Source: Mycolicibacterium neoaurum (GTDB lineage: Bacteria; Actinomycetota; Actinomycetes; Mycobacteriales; Mycobacteriaceae). Taken from it: a DNA stretch of 64,000 nucleotides. The notes under the pieces were generated by a model, which was not told where the DNA came from, searched no databases, and was given only the letters and a program-made list of their open reading frames with translations. Where the stretch lies: assembly GCF_036946495.1 (NCBI RefSeq), contig NZ_JAQIIX010000002.1, positions 620,001 through 684,000 on the forward strand, read 5' to 3'. The translations under genes and the position numbers were made by a program. Below are positions 1-8,325 of this stretch, one piece after another; positions within the stretch are counted from its first letter, which is position 1, and each line of letters opens with the position of its first letter.

Positions 1-170
1 GCTGCCGTGGCATCGGTGGTCAGCGCCGCCGCCGCGGGCGCGTCACCGCGGCTGAGCGCCTCGGCGAACCCGTCGGTGGCATTCTTCAGCCGGTCTTCGC
101 TGTCGCCACAGCCGCCCAGTAGGAGCACGGCCACCAGGGCCACGGGAACGATGCGTCGCAGAGAGCCCAC
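1..170 (-). CDS. Lipoprotein N-terminus (partial; runs off the window)
   Basis: Only the first 56 codons are present; the gene continues past base 1. A GTG start at 170 lies about 20 bp after the ispH stop on the same strand, so the two probably share a transcript. The N-terminus has two arginines, a hydrophobic core and a lipobox (L18-G19-G20-C21), so an exported lipoprotein is expected. After the Cys comes a helix of the type GFAEALSRGDAPAAAALT, which resembles the NTF2-like N-terminal domain of penicillin-binding transpeptidases. That assignment is inference from a short fragment; any other lipoprotein starting with an NTF2-like domain remains possible. Confidence 0.6.
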   Translation of the reverse strand, partial: MGSLRRIVPVALVAVLLLGGCGDSEDRLKNATDGFAEALSRGDAPAAAALTTDATA

Positions 171-190
171 AACGCCCGAACGTACCCGGG

Positions 191-1192
191 TCAGCCGCGC
201 GGCGGACGGATCTCCCGCGGCAGGGCGAACACCAACGTCTCGTTTGCCGTGGTCACGGGCTGCACAGTGGCATAACCGTATTCGGCGAGTCGGTCCAGCA
301 CGCCGCGCACCAGGATCTCGGGCACCGACGCACCGGAGGTGACACCGACCGTCGTGACCCCGGAGAACCAGGCGGGATCGACATCGTCGGCGTAATCGAC
401 CAGATGGGCGGCCTTGGCACCGGCCAACAGCGCCACCTCGACCAACCGCACCGAATTCGACGAGTTCTTCGAGCCGACGACGATGACGAGATCGCATTCG
501 GGCGCCATCGCCTTGACCGCGACCTGGCGGTTCTGGGTGGCGTAGCAGATGTCGTCGCTCGGCGGATCCTGCAGCGTCGGGAACTTCTCACGCAGCCGGC
601 GCACCGTCTCCATCGTCTCGTCGACGCTCAACGTGGTCTGCGACAGCCAGATCACCTTGTTGGGATCGCGCACCGTCACCTTGTCCACGGCGTCGGGATT
701 GTCGACGACCTGGACATGATCGGGGGCCTCACCGGCGGTGCCGACGACCTCCTCGTGGCCCTCGTGGCCGACGAGCAGGATGTCGTAGTCGTCGCGGGCG
801 AAACGTTTGGCCTCGTTGTGCACCTTGGTGACCAGCGGGCACGTCGCGTCGATGGTCTGCAGGTTGCGGGCGGCGGCCTCCTCGTGCACGGTCGGCGCCA
901 CGCCGTGGGCGGAGAACACCACGATGGCGCCCTCGGGCACCTCGTCGGTCTGCTCAACGAACACCGCACCGGCCTTGGCCAGCGTGTCCACCACGTAGCG
1001 GTTGTGCACGATCTCGTGCCGCACGTAGATCGGGGCGCCGTGCTTCTCCAACGCACGCTCGACGGTCTCGACGGCCCGGTCGACGCCCGCACAGTAGCCG
1101 CGTGGCTCGGCCAGCAGCACGCGCTTGCCGTCAACCCGCGCGGCCACCGAACTGGTGGCACCGGGAATTCCCATGTTGACGGTTGGTGGCAT
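191..1192 (-). CDS. ispH: 4-hydroxy-3-methylbut-2-enyl diphosphate reductase
   Basis: Last enzyme of the MEP isoprenoid pathway: it reduces HMBPP to IPP and DMAPP with a [4Fe-4S] cluster, in the cytosol. 333 aa. The three cluster cysteines are visible at C34 (PRGYCAGV), C118 (DATCPLV) and C216 (DDICYATQ), with conserved H63 and H96. It is the LytB2-type sequence (Rv1110-like). The frame is open further upstream, but the ATG at 1192 is preferred: the protein then begins MPPTVNMGIPG like the M. tuberculosis one, and a TACCCT -10 lies 6 bp upstream, as for a leaderless mRNA. Divergent from the lipid droplet gene at 1245. Confidence 0.95.
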   Translation of the reverse strand: MPPTVNMGIPGATSSVAARVDGKRVLLAEPRGYCAGVDRAVETVERALEKHGAPIYVRHEIVHNRYVVDTLAKAGAVFVEQTDEVPEGAIVVFSAHGVAPTVHEEAAARNLQTIDATCPLVTKVHNEAKRFARDDYDILLVGHEGHEEVVGTAGEAPDHVQVVDNPDAVDKVTVRDPNKVIWLSQTTLSVDETMETVRRLREKFPTLQDPPSDDICYATQNRQVAVKAMAPECDLVIVVGSKNSSNSVRLVEVALLAGAKAAHLVDYADDVDPAWFSGVTTVGVTSGASVPEILVRGVLDRLAEYGYATVQPVTTANETLVFALPREIRPPRG

Positions 1193-1198
1193 GCATCC

Positions 1199-1204
1199 AG
1201 GGTA
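1199..1204 (-). promoter_or_regulatory. -10 element of ispH (leaderless type)
   Basis: TACCCT on the minus strand, 6 bp before the ATG at 1192. It fits the TANNNT mycobacterial -10 and places the transcript start on or next to the start codon. Positional inference only. Confidence 0.45.
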
Positions 1205-1232
1205 CTTACCCGCACCCGTCACGGGCCAGCCG

Positions 1233-1238
1233 TAGGCT
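1233..1238 (+). promoter_or_regulatory. -10 element of the lipid droplet gene (leaderless type)
   Basis: TAGGCT followed by 6 bp and then the ATG at 1245, again consistent with a leaderless transcript. With the opposing ispH promoter it forms a compact divergent promoter of about 50 bp. Confidence 0.45.
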
Positions 1239-1244
1239 GACCCC

Positions 1245-1829
1245 ATGGCAACAGCACCATACGGAGTTCGATTGCTGGTGGGTGCGGCGGTGACCGCCCT
1301 GGACGAGACCCGCAAACTCCCCCAGACCATCCTCACCTATCCGATGACGGTGGCCAGCCAGCTGGCGCATCTGGTGATGAAGGTGCAGCAGGACGTCGCC
1401 GACCTGGTCAATCGCGGTGACGAGGCACTCGAGGAACTGTTCCCACCCAAGGACGAACAGCCGGAATGGGCGACATTCGACGAGGACGAACCGGGCGACC
1501 GCTTCTCCGACACCGCCGATGCCGACGACTCTGAAGACCTCGCGTCGGTGACACGTCTCACCGAGGGTCGCTTCGCGCTGTTCAGCGAGGGCGAGGCTCG
1601 TGCCGAGGCACCGGGGGCGGCAACCGCACCGACGAGCACCGGCGAGGTCCCGGCGATCGTGGACAAGATCGGCTATGAGACGCTGACGCTGGCACAGCTG
1701 CGCGCCCGGCTGACGTCGCTGAAGCTGACCGATCTGGAGGCACTGCTGGCCTTCGAGGAGGCCAACAAGGCCCGCGCTCCGTTCCAGACGCTGATCGCCA
1801 ACAGGATCACCCGCGCGTCGGCGAAGTGA
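1245..1829 (+). CDS. Lipid droplet-associated protein (Rv1109c-like)
   Basis: 194 aa. The N-terminus (MATAPYGVRLLVGAA, then a KLPQTILTYPM segment) is the conserved start of the mycobacterial family annotated as lipid droplet-associated protein. An amphipathic helical N-terminal half is followed by an acidic low-complexity middle (EPGDRFSDTADADDSED) and a short C-terminal helical module (LTLAQLRARLTSLKLTDLEALLAFEE). No signal peptide. The stop codon overlaps the GTG of xseA, so it heads an xseA-xseB transcript. The molecular role is not established beyond the family name. Confidence 0.8.
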   Translation: MATAPYGVRLLVGAAVTALDETRKLPQTILTYPMTVASQLAHLVMKVQQDVADLVNRGDEALEELFPPKDEQPEWATFDEDEPGDRFSDTADADDSEDLASVTRLTEGRFALFSEGEARAEAPGAATAPTSTGEVPAIVDKIGYETLTLAQLRARLTSLKLTDLEALLAFEEANKARAPFQTLIANRITRASAK

Positions 1830-3064
1830 GCGAACCCGGCCAGTCCCCGGAGAACCCGTGGCCGGTCCGCGCCGTCGCGACGCGGGTCGCCAAATGGATC
1901 GACCGATTGGGCACCGTGTGGGTCGAGGGTCAGATCGCGCAGCTGACCATGCGCCCGGGTTCGAACACCGCGTGGCTGGTGCTGCGCGACCCGGCCGCGG
2001 ACATGTCGCTGTCCATCACCTGCCCACGGGACCTGGTGGCCAACGCTCCGGTGAAGCTGGCCGAGGGTGTTCAAGTCATCGTCTTCGGAAAACCGCAGTT
2101 CTACACCGGCCGCGGGACGTTCTCGCTGCGGGTGACCGATATCCGCGCCGTCGGCATCGGTGAGCTGCTGGCCCGTATCGAGCGGCTGCGCCGGCTATTG
2201 GACGCCGAGGGGCTGTTCGACCCGCGGCTGAAACGCCCGATCCCGTTCCTGCCCAACACCATCGGGCTGATCACCGGCCGGGCGTCGGCCGCCGAACACG
2301 ATGTGATGGCCATCGCGTCGGCACGGTGGCCCGCGGTGCGCTTCGAGGTCCGCAACACCGCCGTGCAGGGGCCCAACTGTGTGCCGCAGGTGGTGGCCGC
2401 ATTATCGGAGCTGGACGCCGATCCCCACGTCGACGTGATCATCCTGGCCCGCGGCGGCGGCAGCGTGGAGGATCTGCTGCCGTTCTCCGACGAGACACTG
2501 TGCCGCGCGATCGCTGCGGCAACCACGCCGGTGATCAGCGCGGTGGGCCACGAGCCCGACAATCCGGTCTGCGATCTGGTCGCCGATCTGCGGGCCGCCA
2601 CCCCGACCGATGCCGCCAAACGCGTGGTGCCCGACGCCGCCGCCGAGCAGGCCGGGGTGACCGAGATGCGCCGCCGCAGTGCCCAAGCGCTGCGCAATTG
2701 GGTGCGGCGTGAGGCGCACATCATCGAGGGGTTGCGATCACGTCCGGTGCTGGCGCACCCGTTGCGAGCACTCGACGCCCGTGCCGAGGAGATCGAGCGG
2801 GCCCGAGCCACGGCACGCCGAGACATCAACCGGATGATCGCGGTGCAGGCCGATCGACTCGAGCATCTGTCCGCGCGGCTGAGCACGCTCGGACCGGCGG
2901 CGACGCTGGCCCGCGGATACGCGGTGGTGCAGTTGCTCGACGAGGGTGCCGGCGGACAGGTGCTGCGGTCGGCGGCGGACGCACCGGCCGGTACACAACT
3001 TCGGGTGCGGGTTGCCGACGGCGCCCTCACCGCAGTCAGCGAGGGAGCAGATGAAGCCCATTAG
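1826..3064 (+). CDS. xseA: Exodeoxyribonuclease VII large subunit
   Basis: Catalytic subunit of exonuclease VII, which degrades single-stranded DNA to oligonucleotides. 412 aa, usual for actinobacteria. An N-terminal OB-fold (about residues 15-110, containing WVEGQIAQL) is followed by the catalytic region with GRASAAEHDV, ARGGGSVEDLLPFSDE and GHEPDNPVCD, then a long helical region that binds the small subunit. The GTG start overlaps the preceding stop (GTGA), and the small subunit gene xseB overlaps its 3' end, so the three genes are translationally coupled. Confidence 0.95.
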   Translation: MSEPGQSPENPWPVRAVATRVAKWIDRLGTVWVEGQIAQLTMRPGSNTAWLVLRDPAADMSLSITCPRDLVANAPVKLAEGVQVIVFGKPQFYTGRGTFSLRVTDIRAVGIGELLARIERLRRLLDAEGLFDPRLKRPIPFLPNTIGLITGRASAAEHDVMAIASARWPAVRFEVRNTAVQGPNCVPQVVAALSELDADPHVDVIILARGGGSVEDLLPFSDETLCRAIAAATTPVISAVGHEPDNPVCDLVADLRAATPTDAAKRVVPDAAAEQAGVTEMRRRSAQALRNWVRREAHIIEGLRSRPVLAHPLRALDARAEEIERARATARRDINRMIAVQADRLEHLSARLSTLGPAATLARGYAVVQLLDEGAGGQVLRSAADAPAGTQLRVRVADGALTAVSEGADEAH

Positions 3065-3263
3065 TAAGTTGGGGTACGAAGAGGCGCGCGACGAGCTGAT
3101 CGAGGTGGTGCGCCAGCTCGAGCACGGCGGGCTGGACCTCGATGCATCCCTCAAGCTTTGGGAAAGAGGTGAGGAACTGGCCAAACGCTGCGAGGAACAC
3201 CTGGCCGGGGCCCGCCAGAAAGTCACCGACACGCTGGCCGCGGGCACCCCCGACCAAGAGTGA
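3051..3263 (+). CDS. xseB: Exodeoxyribonuclease VII small subunit
   Basis: 70 aa helical hairpin typical of XseB (LGYEEARDELIEVVRQLE, then LDLDASLKLWERGEEL). It binds the C-terminal helices of XseA. The ATG at 3051 has a good ribosome site (GAGGGAGCAG) lying inside the last codons of xseA and overlaps xseA by 14 bp. A longer upstream frame exists but is just the shadow of xseA. Confidence 0.95.
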   Translation: MKPISKLGYEEARDELIEVVRQLEHGGLDLDASLKLWERGEELAKRCEEHLAGARQKVTDTLAAGTPDQE

Positions 3264-3308
3264 CGACGCAGCCGAATTAGTCGGACTTATCGGCCAGGAC
3301 TTCAAAAC

Positions 3309-3322
3309 TGGAACACGTTTCA
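3309..3322 (+). promoter_or_regulatory. KstR-type operator of the 3beta-HSD gene
   Basis: TGGAACACGTTTCA matches every fixed position of the published KstR consensus TNNAACNNGTTNNA. KstR is the TetR repressor of cholesterol side-chain and uptake genes. The box lies between the expected -35 region and the TATCCT -10 at 3325, so bound KstR would block polymerase. KstR control of the orthologous 3beta-HSD gene in M. smegmatis is established to my knowledge. Confidence 0.85.
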
Positions 3323-3324
3323 GT

Positions 3325-3330
3325 TATCCT
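3325..3330 (+). promoter_or_regulatory. -10 element of 3beta-HSD (leaderless type)
   Basis: TATCCT, 6 bp before the ATG at 3337. It places the transcript start on the start codon, which supports that start and puts the KstR box directly upstream of the -10. Confidence 0.55.
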
Positions 3331-3336
3331 CGCCAC

Positions 3337-4437
3337 ATGGGTGACCCAACTTTGCGTACTGACCTGGGCCGAGTGCTGGTGACGGGCGGTTCCGGCTTCG
3401 TCGGCGCCAACCTGGTGACGACGCTGCTCGAACGCGGACACGAGGTGCGCTCCTTCGATCGGGCGCCGTCGCCGCTGCCTGCGCACCCCAAGTTGACGAC
3501 GGTCGTCGGTGATATCACCAACGCCGAGGACGTCGCGGCCGCCGTCGCGGGCATCGACACGATCTTCCACACCGCGGCCATCATCGACCTGATGGGCGGG
3601 GCCACCGTCACCGAGCAGTACCGGCAGCGCAGCTTCTCGGTCAACGTCGAGGGCACCAAGAACCTGGTACACGCCGGTCAGCGGGCCGGGGTGAAGCGAT
3701 TCGTCTACACAGCCTCCAACAGCGTCGTGATGGGTGGCCAGGACATCGTCAACGGTGATGAAAACCTGCCCTATACAACGCGATTCAACGATCTGTACAC
3801 CGAGACCAAGGTGGTCGCCGAGAAGTTCGTGCTGAGCCAGAACGGCGAGCAGGGCATGTTGACCTGCTCGATCCGGCCCAGCGGCATCTGGGGTCGCGGC
3901 GATCAGACCATGTTCCGCAAGGTGTTCGAGAACGTGCTGGCCGGTCACGTCAAGGTGCTCGTCGGCAGCAAGAACATCAAGCTCGACAACTCGTACGTGC
4001 ACAACCTCATTCACGGCTTCATCCTGGCTGCCGAACATCTGGTGCCGGGCGGCACCGCACCCGGCCAGGCGTATTTCATCAACGACGGTGAACCGCTCAA
4101 CATGTTCGAGTTCGCTCGACCGGTTGTGGTCGCGTGCGGTCGCAAGCTGCCCAACATCCGCGTCTCCGGACGGCTGGTACACAAGGCGATGATGGGCTGG
4201 CAGTGGTTGCACTTCAAGTACGGCATTCGCGAGCCGCTGGTGGAACCCCTTGCCGTGGAACGGCTTTACCTCAACAACTACTTCTCGATCGCCAAAGCAC
4301 GGCGCGACCTCGGGTACGAGCCGTTGTTCACCACCGAACAGGCGATGGCCGAATGCCTGCCCTACTACACCGAGCTGTTCGACACGATGGTGGCCCAGGG
4401 CGCCCGGCCGGCCGTTGCCGCGGCACCGAAGAGCTGA
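3337..4437 (+). CDS. hsd: 3beta-hydroxysteroid dehydrogenase / Delta5-isomerase (Rv1106c-like)
   Basis: Oxidises 3beta-hydroxy-5-ene steroids such as cholesterol to the 3-keto-4-ene, the first ring step of cholesterol use. 366 aa, against about 370 in M. tuberculosis. Extended SDR: NAD-binding TGGSGFVG at residues 16-23 and catalytic Y154 and K158 (YTETK). The frame is open upstream to 3142, but the ATG at 3337 is chosen because the glycine motif then sits at the normal distance and a KstR box plus -10 precede it. It is separated from xseB by 73 bp and probably has its own steroid-induced promoter. Confidence 0.92.
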   Translation: MGDPTLRTDLGRVLVTGGSGFVGANLVTTLLERGHEVRSFDRAPSPLPAHPKLTTVVGDITNAEDVAAAVAGIDTIFHTAAIIDLMGGATVTEQYRQRSFSVNVEGTKNLVHAGQRAGVKRFVYTASNSVVMGGQDIVNGDENLPYTTRFNDLYTETKVVAEKFVLSQNGEQGMLTCSIRPSGIWGRGDQTMFRKVFENVLAGHVKVLVGSKNIKLDNSYVHNLIHGFILAAEHLVPGGTAPGQAYFINDGEPLNMFEFARPVVVACGRKLPNIRVSGRLVHKAMMGWQWLHFKYGIREPLVEPLAVERLYLNNYFSIAKARRDLGYEPLFTTEQAMAECLPYYTELFDTMVAQGARPAVAAAPKS

Positions 4438-4483
4438 TCCGGCCCGGTGGCATCACACCAGAAGAGGCCCGAGATATGGACAA

Positions 4484-4510
4484 GGCCGGTGGCGCTGTAG
4501 CGCCCCGGCC
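4484..4510. terminator. Hairpin after 3beta-HSD
   Basis: GGCCGGTGGCGC and GCGCCCCGGCC arms around a TGTA loop, about 46 bp after the stop. There is no U tract. It lies between two convergent genes and could end transcription from either side. Confidence 0.4.
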
Positions 4511-4589
4511 TCTGGCTTCCCGCGCGGAATCTACAGAACCGGGGAAGCGTGTCTTCCAGGATACGCGACGGCGCACCGCAAAGCCAAAC

Positions 4590-5078
4590 TCAGCCCATCT
4601 CTTCGCAGTTCAGGGGATCGCCGCCGACGATCGCGCGTAACCGCCGGACGGTCATGGGTGTCGCCGCCTCGGCAACGGTGGCGAGCAGCGTGCGCGCATC
4701 GGCCGCCGGCGTCTGCGGCGGCATCACCCACAGCAGCGCCGTGCGGGAGTGGGAGCCGACCAAGTACAGCGTGTCCGGTGCGACCATGGCATATCGATCC
4801 ACCGAGATCGCCGCGCCACCACGGATGACGCGCGCGGGCGCCGAAGGAAACACACTGGCGTCGTAGAGAACTCGACGCACGGGGCCCAACCAGCGACCCA
4901 TCACCGACACCAGGTCCGGCAGACCTGTCCGCAAGTCGTAGTCAGGCGGCCACCACGCACCGTCGACGGTGCCCTGCACGTCGGTGCGCCCGCAGATCGC
5001 GAGTCGGGTATCAGGTTGACATTCGGCATCGACCATCGGCGATGCTCCCATCACTATCAGAGCAATCGCAGACGGCAA
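4590..5078 (-). CDS. Hypothetical exported protein
   Basis: About 162 aa from a TTG at 5078; a stop lies about 15 codons upstream and no better start is seen. The N-terminus is hydrophobic (ALIVMGASPMVDA) and may be a weak signal peptide ending before EC. Two nearby cysteines (in AEC and AICG) could form a disulfide, with a third near the C-terminus. I do not recognise a family. It is convergent with 3beta-HSD and, in the reversed order, lies where M. tuberculosis carries Rv1102-Rv1105 (mazEF and an esterase). Confidence 0.5.
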   Translation of the reverse strand: MPSAIALIVMGASPMVDAECQPDTRLAICGRTDVQGTVDGAWWPPDYDLRTGLPDLVSVMGRWLGPVRRVLYDASVFPSAPARVIRGGAAISVDRYAMVAPDTLYLVGSHSRTALLWVMPPQTPAADARTLLATVAEAATPMTVRRLRAIVGGDPLNCEEMG

Positions 5079-5213
5079 CCGATGAATCGGGCACGCGAGA
5101 AACCCACGACTTCGATCAGCCTAGCCCGCGCGAGCCGCAATGATCTGATGCATCGCCGGGCCGGGGACAGTTCCAAAGACTGCCTAACCAACTGCGGTCT
5201 TGTTCGCTACTGT

Positions 5214-5228
5214 GACAGGCGTTCTGTC
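5214..5228. promoter_or_regulatory. Inverted repeat upstream of the epimerase
   Basis: GACAG-GCGTT-CTGTC, 5-bp perfect arms, ending 20 bp before the ATG at 5249. Its position and size suit a repressor operator; the regulator is unknown. Confidence 0.35.
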
Positions 5229-5248
5229 CAGCGGCTGATGGGGTTGCG

Positions 5249-6319
5249 ATGACCGATACCGTGCTGGTGACCGGGGCCTTCGGGTTGGTCGGTTCCGCTA
5301 CCGTGCGCCGGCTGGCCGCCGACGGACGCCGCGTCGTGGCCACCGACCTGGACAACGCGCCCAATCGCAAAGCCGCCGAATCGCTTCCCGCCGGGGTGAC
5401 GGTGCGCTGGGCCGACCTGACCGACCCGGCAGCCGTCGGGGCGTTGGTGACGCAGACCGAGCCGACGGCGATCATCCACCTGGCGGCCGTCATCCCGCCC
5501 TTCATCTACCAGCGGCGCGGGCTTGCCGAGAAGGTGAATGTCGAGGCTACCGCCAGTCTGGTGAGATCAGCCGAAAAGCTCTCTCAGCCAGCGCGATTCG
5601 TACTCGCCTCCAGCATCGCGGTGTACGGCTCACGCAACCCGCACACCGTCGACGGGGTGCTCACCGCGGACACGCCGGTCAACCCGGCCGATATCTACGG
5701 CGACCATAAGGTCAAGGCCGAGAAGATCGTCCGCACCTCGAACCTGGACTGGGTGATCTTGCGTCTGGGCGGGGTGCTGACGGCCGACCCGGGGTCCTAC
5801 ATGAAGCTCGACAACTTCGCCTTCGAGGCAATGCTGCCCATCGACGGCCGGATCCAGACCGTCGACGTGCGCGACGTGGCACGAGCCTTCGCCGCCGCCA
5901 CCACCGCCGATGCCGTCGGTGAGACCCTGCTGGTCGGAGGGGATGACGCCACCCACCGGCTCGTCCAGGGTGACATCGCACCGGCGATGGCCGCCGCGCT
6001 GGGTCTGGTCGGCGGGCTGCCGACCGGGCTCAAGGGCGACCCCGGCAACGATGACGCCTGGTTCAACACCGACTGGATGGACACCACCCGGGCCCAAGAA
6101 GTGCTCCGATTCCAACAACATTCGTGGCCGGACATGCTGATCGAGACGGCCGACAACGCCGGCATCAAACGGCCGCTGCTGCGGCTGGTGGCACCGCTGG
6201 CCAAACAGATCTTGACCAGGGTGAGCCCCAATCACGGCAGCGGACGCAGATACGCCGACCCGTGGGCGGCCATCACCGAGAAGTGGGGCGATCCCCGACC
6301 GGACGGAGCACACGCATGA
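5249..6319 (+). CDS. NAD-dependent epimerase/dehydratase family protein
   Basis: 356 aa extended SDR. The N-terminal Rossmann motif TGAFGLVG, the DLTDPAAV segment and catalytic Y150-xxx-K154 (YGDHK) are intact. The substrate is not readable from sequence; sugar nucleotide, steroid or hydroxy-acid derivatives are all handled by this family. It overlaps the following SDR gene (ATGA), so the two form a unit with the permease at 7096 close behind. Its nearness to 3beta-HSD makes a lipid or steroid substrate possible, which is inference only. Confidence 0.8.
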   Translation: MTDTVLVTGAFGLVGSATVRRLAADGRRVVATDLDNAPNRKAAESLPAGVTVRWADLTDPAAVGALVTQTEPTAIIHLAAVIPPFIYQRRGLAEKVNVEATASLVRSAEKLSQPARFVLASSIAVYGSRNPHTVDGVLTADTPVNPADIYGDHKVKAEKIVRTSNLDWVILRLGGVLTADPGSYMKLDNFAFEAMLPIDGRIQTVDVRDVARAFAAATTADAVGETLLVGGDDATHRLVQGDIAPAMAAALGLVGGLPTGLKGDPGNDDAWFNTDWMDTTRAQEVLRFQQHSWPDMLIETADNAGIKRPLLRLVAPLAKQILTRVSPNHGSGRRYADPWAAITEKWGDPRPDGAHA

Positions 6320-7074
6320 GCCCAAACAGAACAGCGGTCGTCGTCGGCGGCGCCTCCGGTATCGGCTGGGCGTCCGCGCAGGCGCTGGCGGCCGAGGGCT
6401 ACCGCGTCGCCATCGCCGACCGTAACGGCGAGGGCGCCGCGGCCCGGGCCGCAGAACTCGGCGACCCACACCTGGCCGCAGAGGTCGACGTCGTCGACGA
6501 GACCTCGGTGGCAACGCTTTTCGACAGCGTCGGCCCCGTGCAGGTGGTCGTCAGCTGCGCCGGGTTCTCCACCATCGGCCTCATCGTCGACCTGGCGGTG
6601 CAGGACTTCCGCGATGTCATCGACGTCTGCCTCAACGGCGCGTTCATCGTCGCCAAGTACGCGGGCAAGCACCTCACCGAAGGCGGCTCGCTGATTTCGA
6701 TGTCCTCACTCAACGGTCGCCAGCCCGCCGCCGGGATGAGCGCCTACTGCGCGGCCAAGGCCGGGTTGTCGATGCTCACCCAGGTCGCCGCGCTGGAGTT
6801 CGCACCGCGCGGAGTCCGGGTCAACGCGATCGCGCCCGGATTCGTGCACACCCCGCTGACCGAGGGGGCCGCACTGATTCCCGGTGTCGTCGAGGAGTAC
6901 GTGGAGAACACGCCGATGGGGCGGGCGGGTACGCCTGCGGACATCGCGCAGGCGGTCGTCTTCCTCACCAAGTCCCCGTGGCTGACCGGTGAGGTGCTCG
7001 ACCTCAACGGCGGTGCGCACATGAAGCGCTACCCGGATCTGCTCGGTCACATCGCGAAGCTCGCGCAGCAGTGA
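6316..7074 (+). CDS. SDR family oxidoreductase
   Basis: 252 aa classical short-chain dehydrogenase. It has GGASGIG at residues 11-17, SMSS before Y144-xxx-K148 (YCAAK), and the family closing motif (TPADIAQAVVFL, TGEVLDLNGGAH). The ATG at 6316 overlaps the preceding TGA, giving translational coupling with the epimerase. Cofactor preference is probably NAD because D60-like acidic residues (ADRN) follow beta2; that is tentative. Substrate unknown. Confidence 0.85.
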   Translation: MSPNRTAVVVGGASGIGWASAQALAAEGYRVAIADRNGEGAAARAAELGDPHLAAEVDVVDETSVATLFDSVGPVQVVVSCAGFSTIGLIVDLAVQDFRDVIDVCLNGAFIVAKYAGKHLTEGGSLISMSSLNGRQPAAGMSAYCAAKAGLSMLTQVAALEFAPRGVRVNAIAPGFVHTPLTEGAALIPGVVEEYVENTPMGRAGTPADIAQAVVFLTKSPWLTGEVLDLNGGAHMKRYPDLLGHIAKLAQQ

Positions 7075-7095
7075 AATAACCGGTCAAATAGAGCC

Positions 7096-8292
7096 GTGAA
7101 AACTGAGTTCACTCTCAGCCAGAAGCGGGCGCTGGCTGTCGCCACCGTCATCGCCCTGGTGTTCGGCGCGTACTTCCTGCGCGGCTTCTTCATCCTGATC
7201 GTCGTCGCCGCGGTGGTGGCCTATCTGTTCAACCCGCTCTATGACCGCCTGACCGGCCGGTTCAGTTCCGGCATGTCGGCAACCCTGACGTTGTTGACCG
7301 CACTGGCCGTCGTGATCATCCCGATCTGCGGCGCGGTGGCCTTCGGCGTGATGCAGATAAGCAACATGATCCGCAGCGTGGCCGATTGGGTGGGCCGCAC
7401 CGACCTCAGTGGACTCGGCGACAAGACCCTCAAAGCGGTCAACACGCTGCTCGACAAGGTGCCGTTCATGAAGAGCACCGAGATCACCACCGATCAGGTG
7501 CAGCACTGGGTGGTGACCTTCGCCCAACGAGCAGGCGAATGGGGTCTGGATTTCCTGCAGGGCGCCCTCGGCGGCCTGTTCGGCGGCCTGACCGCGGCGA
7601 TCATCTTCCTCTACGTGTTCATCTCGCTCCTGGTCAACGGCGACGAGCTGCGCATGCTCATCCGCCGCCTCAACCCCCTCGGCGAGGAGGCCACCGATCT
7701 GTACCTGGCCAAGATGGCCGCCATGGTCCGCGGCACGGTCCGCGGGCAGTTCGTCATCGCGGTGGTGCAGGGCGTCGCGGGCGCCATCTCGATCTACATC
7801 GCCGGCTTCCACGATGGCTTCTTCATCTTCGCCATCCTGCTGTCGGCGCTGTCGGTGATCCCGCTGGGCAGCGGCATCGTGACGATCCCGTTCGGTATCG
7901 GGCTCGTCCTGTTCGGCAACGTGATCGGCGGCATCTTCGTCATCGCGTTCCACATCATCGTGGTGACCAATATCGACAATGTGCTGCGCCCGATCCTGGT
8001 GCCGAAGGAGGCCAAGCTGGATCCGGCGCTGATGCTGCTGTCCGTCTTCGCCGGTATCACGATGTTCGGGTTCCTCGGCATCGTGATCGGGCCGGTGGTG
8101 ATGATCGTCATCGTCACCACCATCAGCGTCTACCTGTGGGTCTACCAGGGCGTACCGATGGACCTGGGGTCTGAAGACGATGACGAACCCGACGAACCCG
8201 GCCGATTACGGCAACTCATCGCCAAGGCGCGAGCCCGCCGAATGACCCCGACACCACCGCCGACGGTGCCTTCAGATCGCGAAAACGGCTGA
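7096..8292 (+). CDS. AI-2E family transporter (Rv1101c-like)
   Basis: 398 aa integral membrane protein of the AI-2E/PerM family with seven or eight hydrophobic segments, an amphipathic cytosolic stretch (residues about 90-150) and the conserved late region with GSGIVTIPFGI and NIDNVLRPILV. The C-terminal tail is charged and proline-rich. The GTG at 7096 follows the SDR stop by 21 bp, so it is probably co-transcribed. Family members export small molecules or ions; the substrate is unknown here. Confidence 0.85.
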   Translation: MKTEFTLSQKRALAVATVIALVFGAYFLRGFFILIVVAAVVAYLFNPLYDRLTGRFSSGMSATLTLLTALAVVIIPICGAVAFGVMQISNMIRSVADWVGRTDLSGLGDKTLKAVNTLLDKVPFMKSTEITTDQVQHWVVTFAQRAGEWGLDFLQGALGGLFGGLTAAIIFLYVFISLLVNGDELRMLIRRLNPLGEEATDLYLAKMAAMVRGTVRGQFVIAVVQGVAGAISIYIAGFHDGFFIFAILLSALSVIPLGSGIVTIPFGIGLVLFGNVIGGIFVIAFHIIVVTNIDNVLRPILVPKEAKLDPALMLLSVFAGITMFGFLGIVIGPVVMIVIVTTISVYLWVYQGVPMDLGSEDDDEPDEPGRLRQLIAKARARRMTPTPPPTVPSDRENG

Positions 8293-8325
8293 GAACTCGA
8301 TCTGTACGCACCGTCGGCGCGCGGA

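Noticed and set aside
404..1240. Long plus-strand frame opposite ispH.
   Set aside because: Shadow of a strongly supported gene; no start context or recognisable domain.
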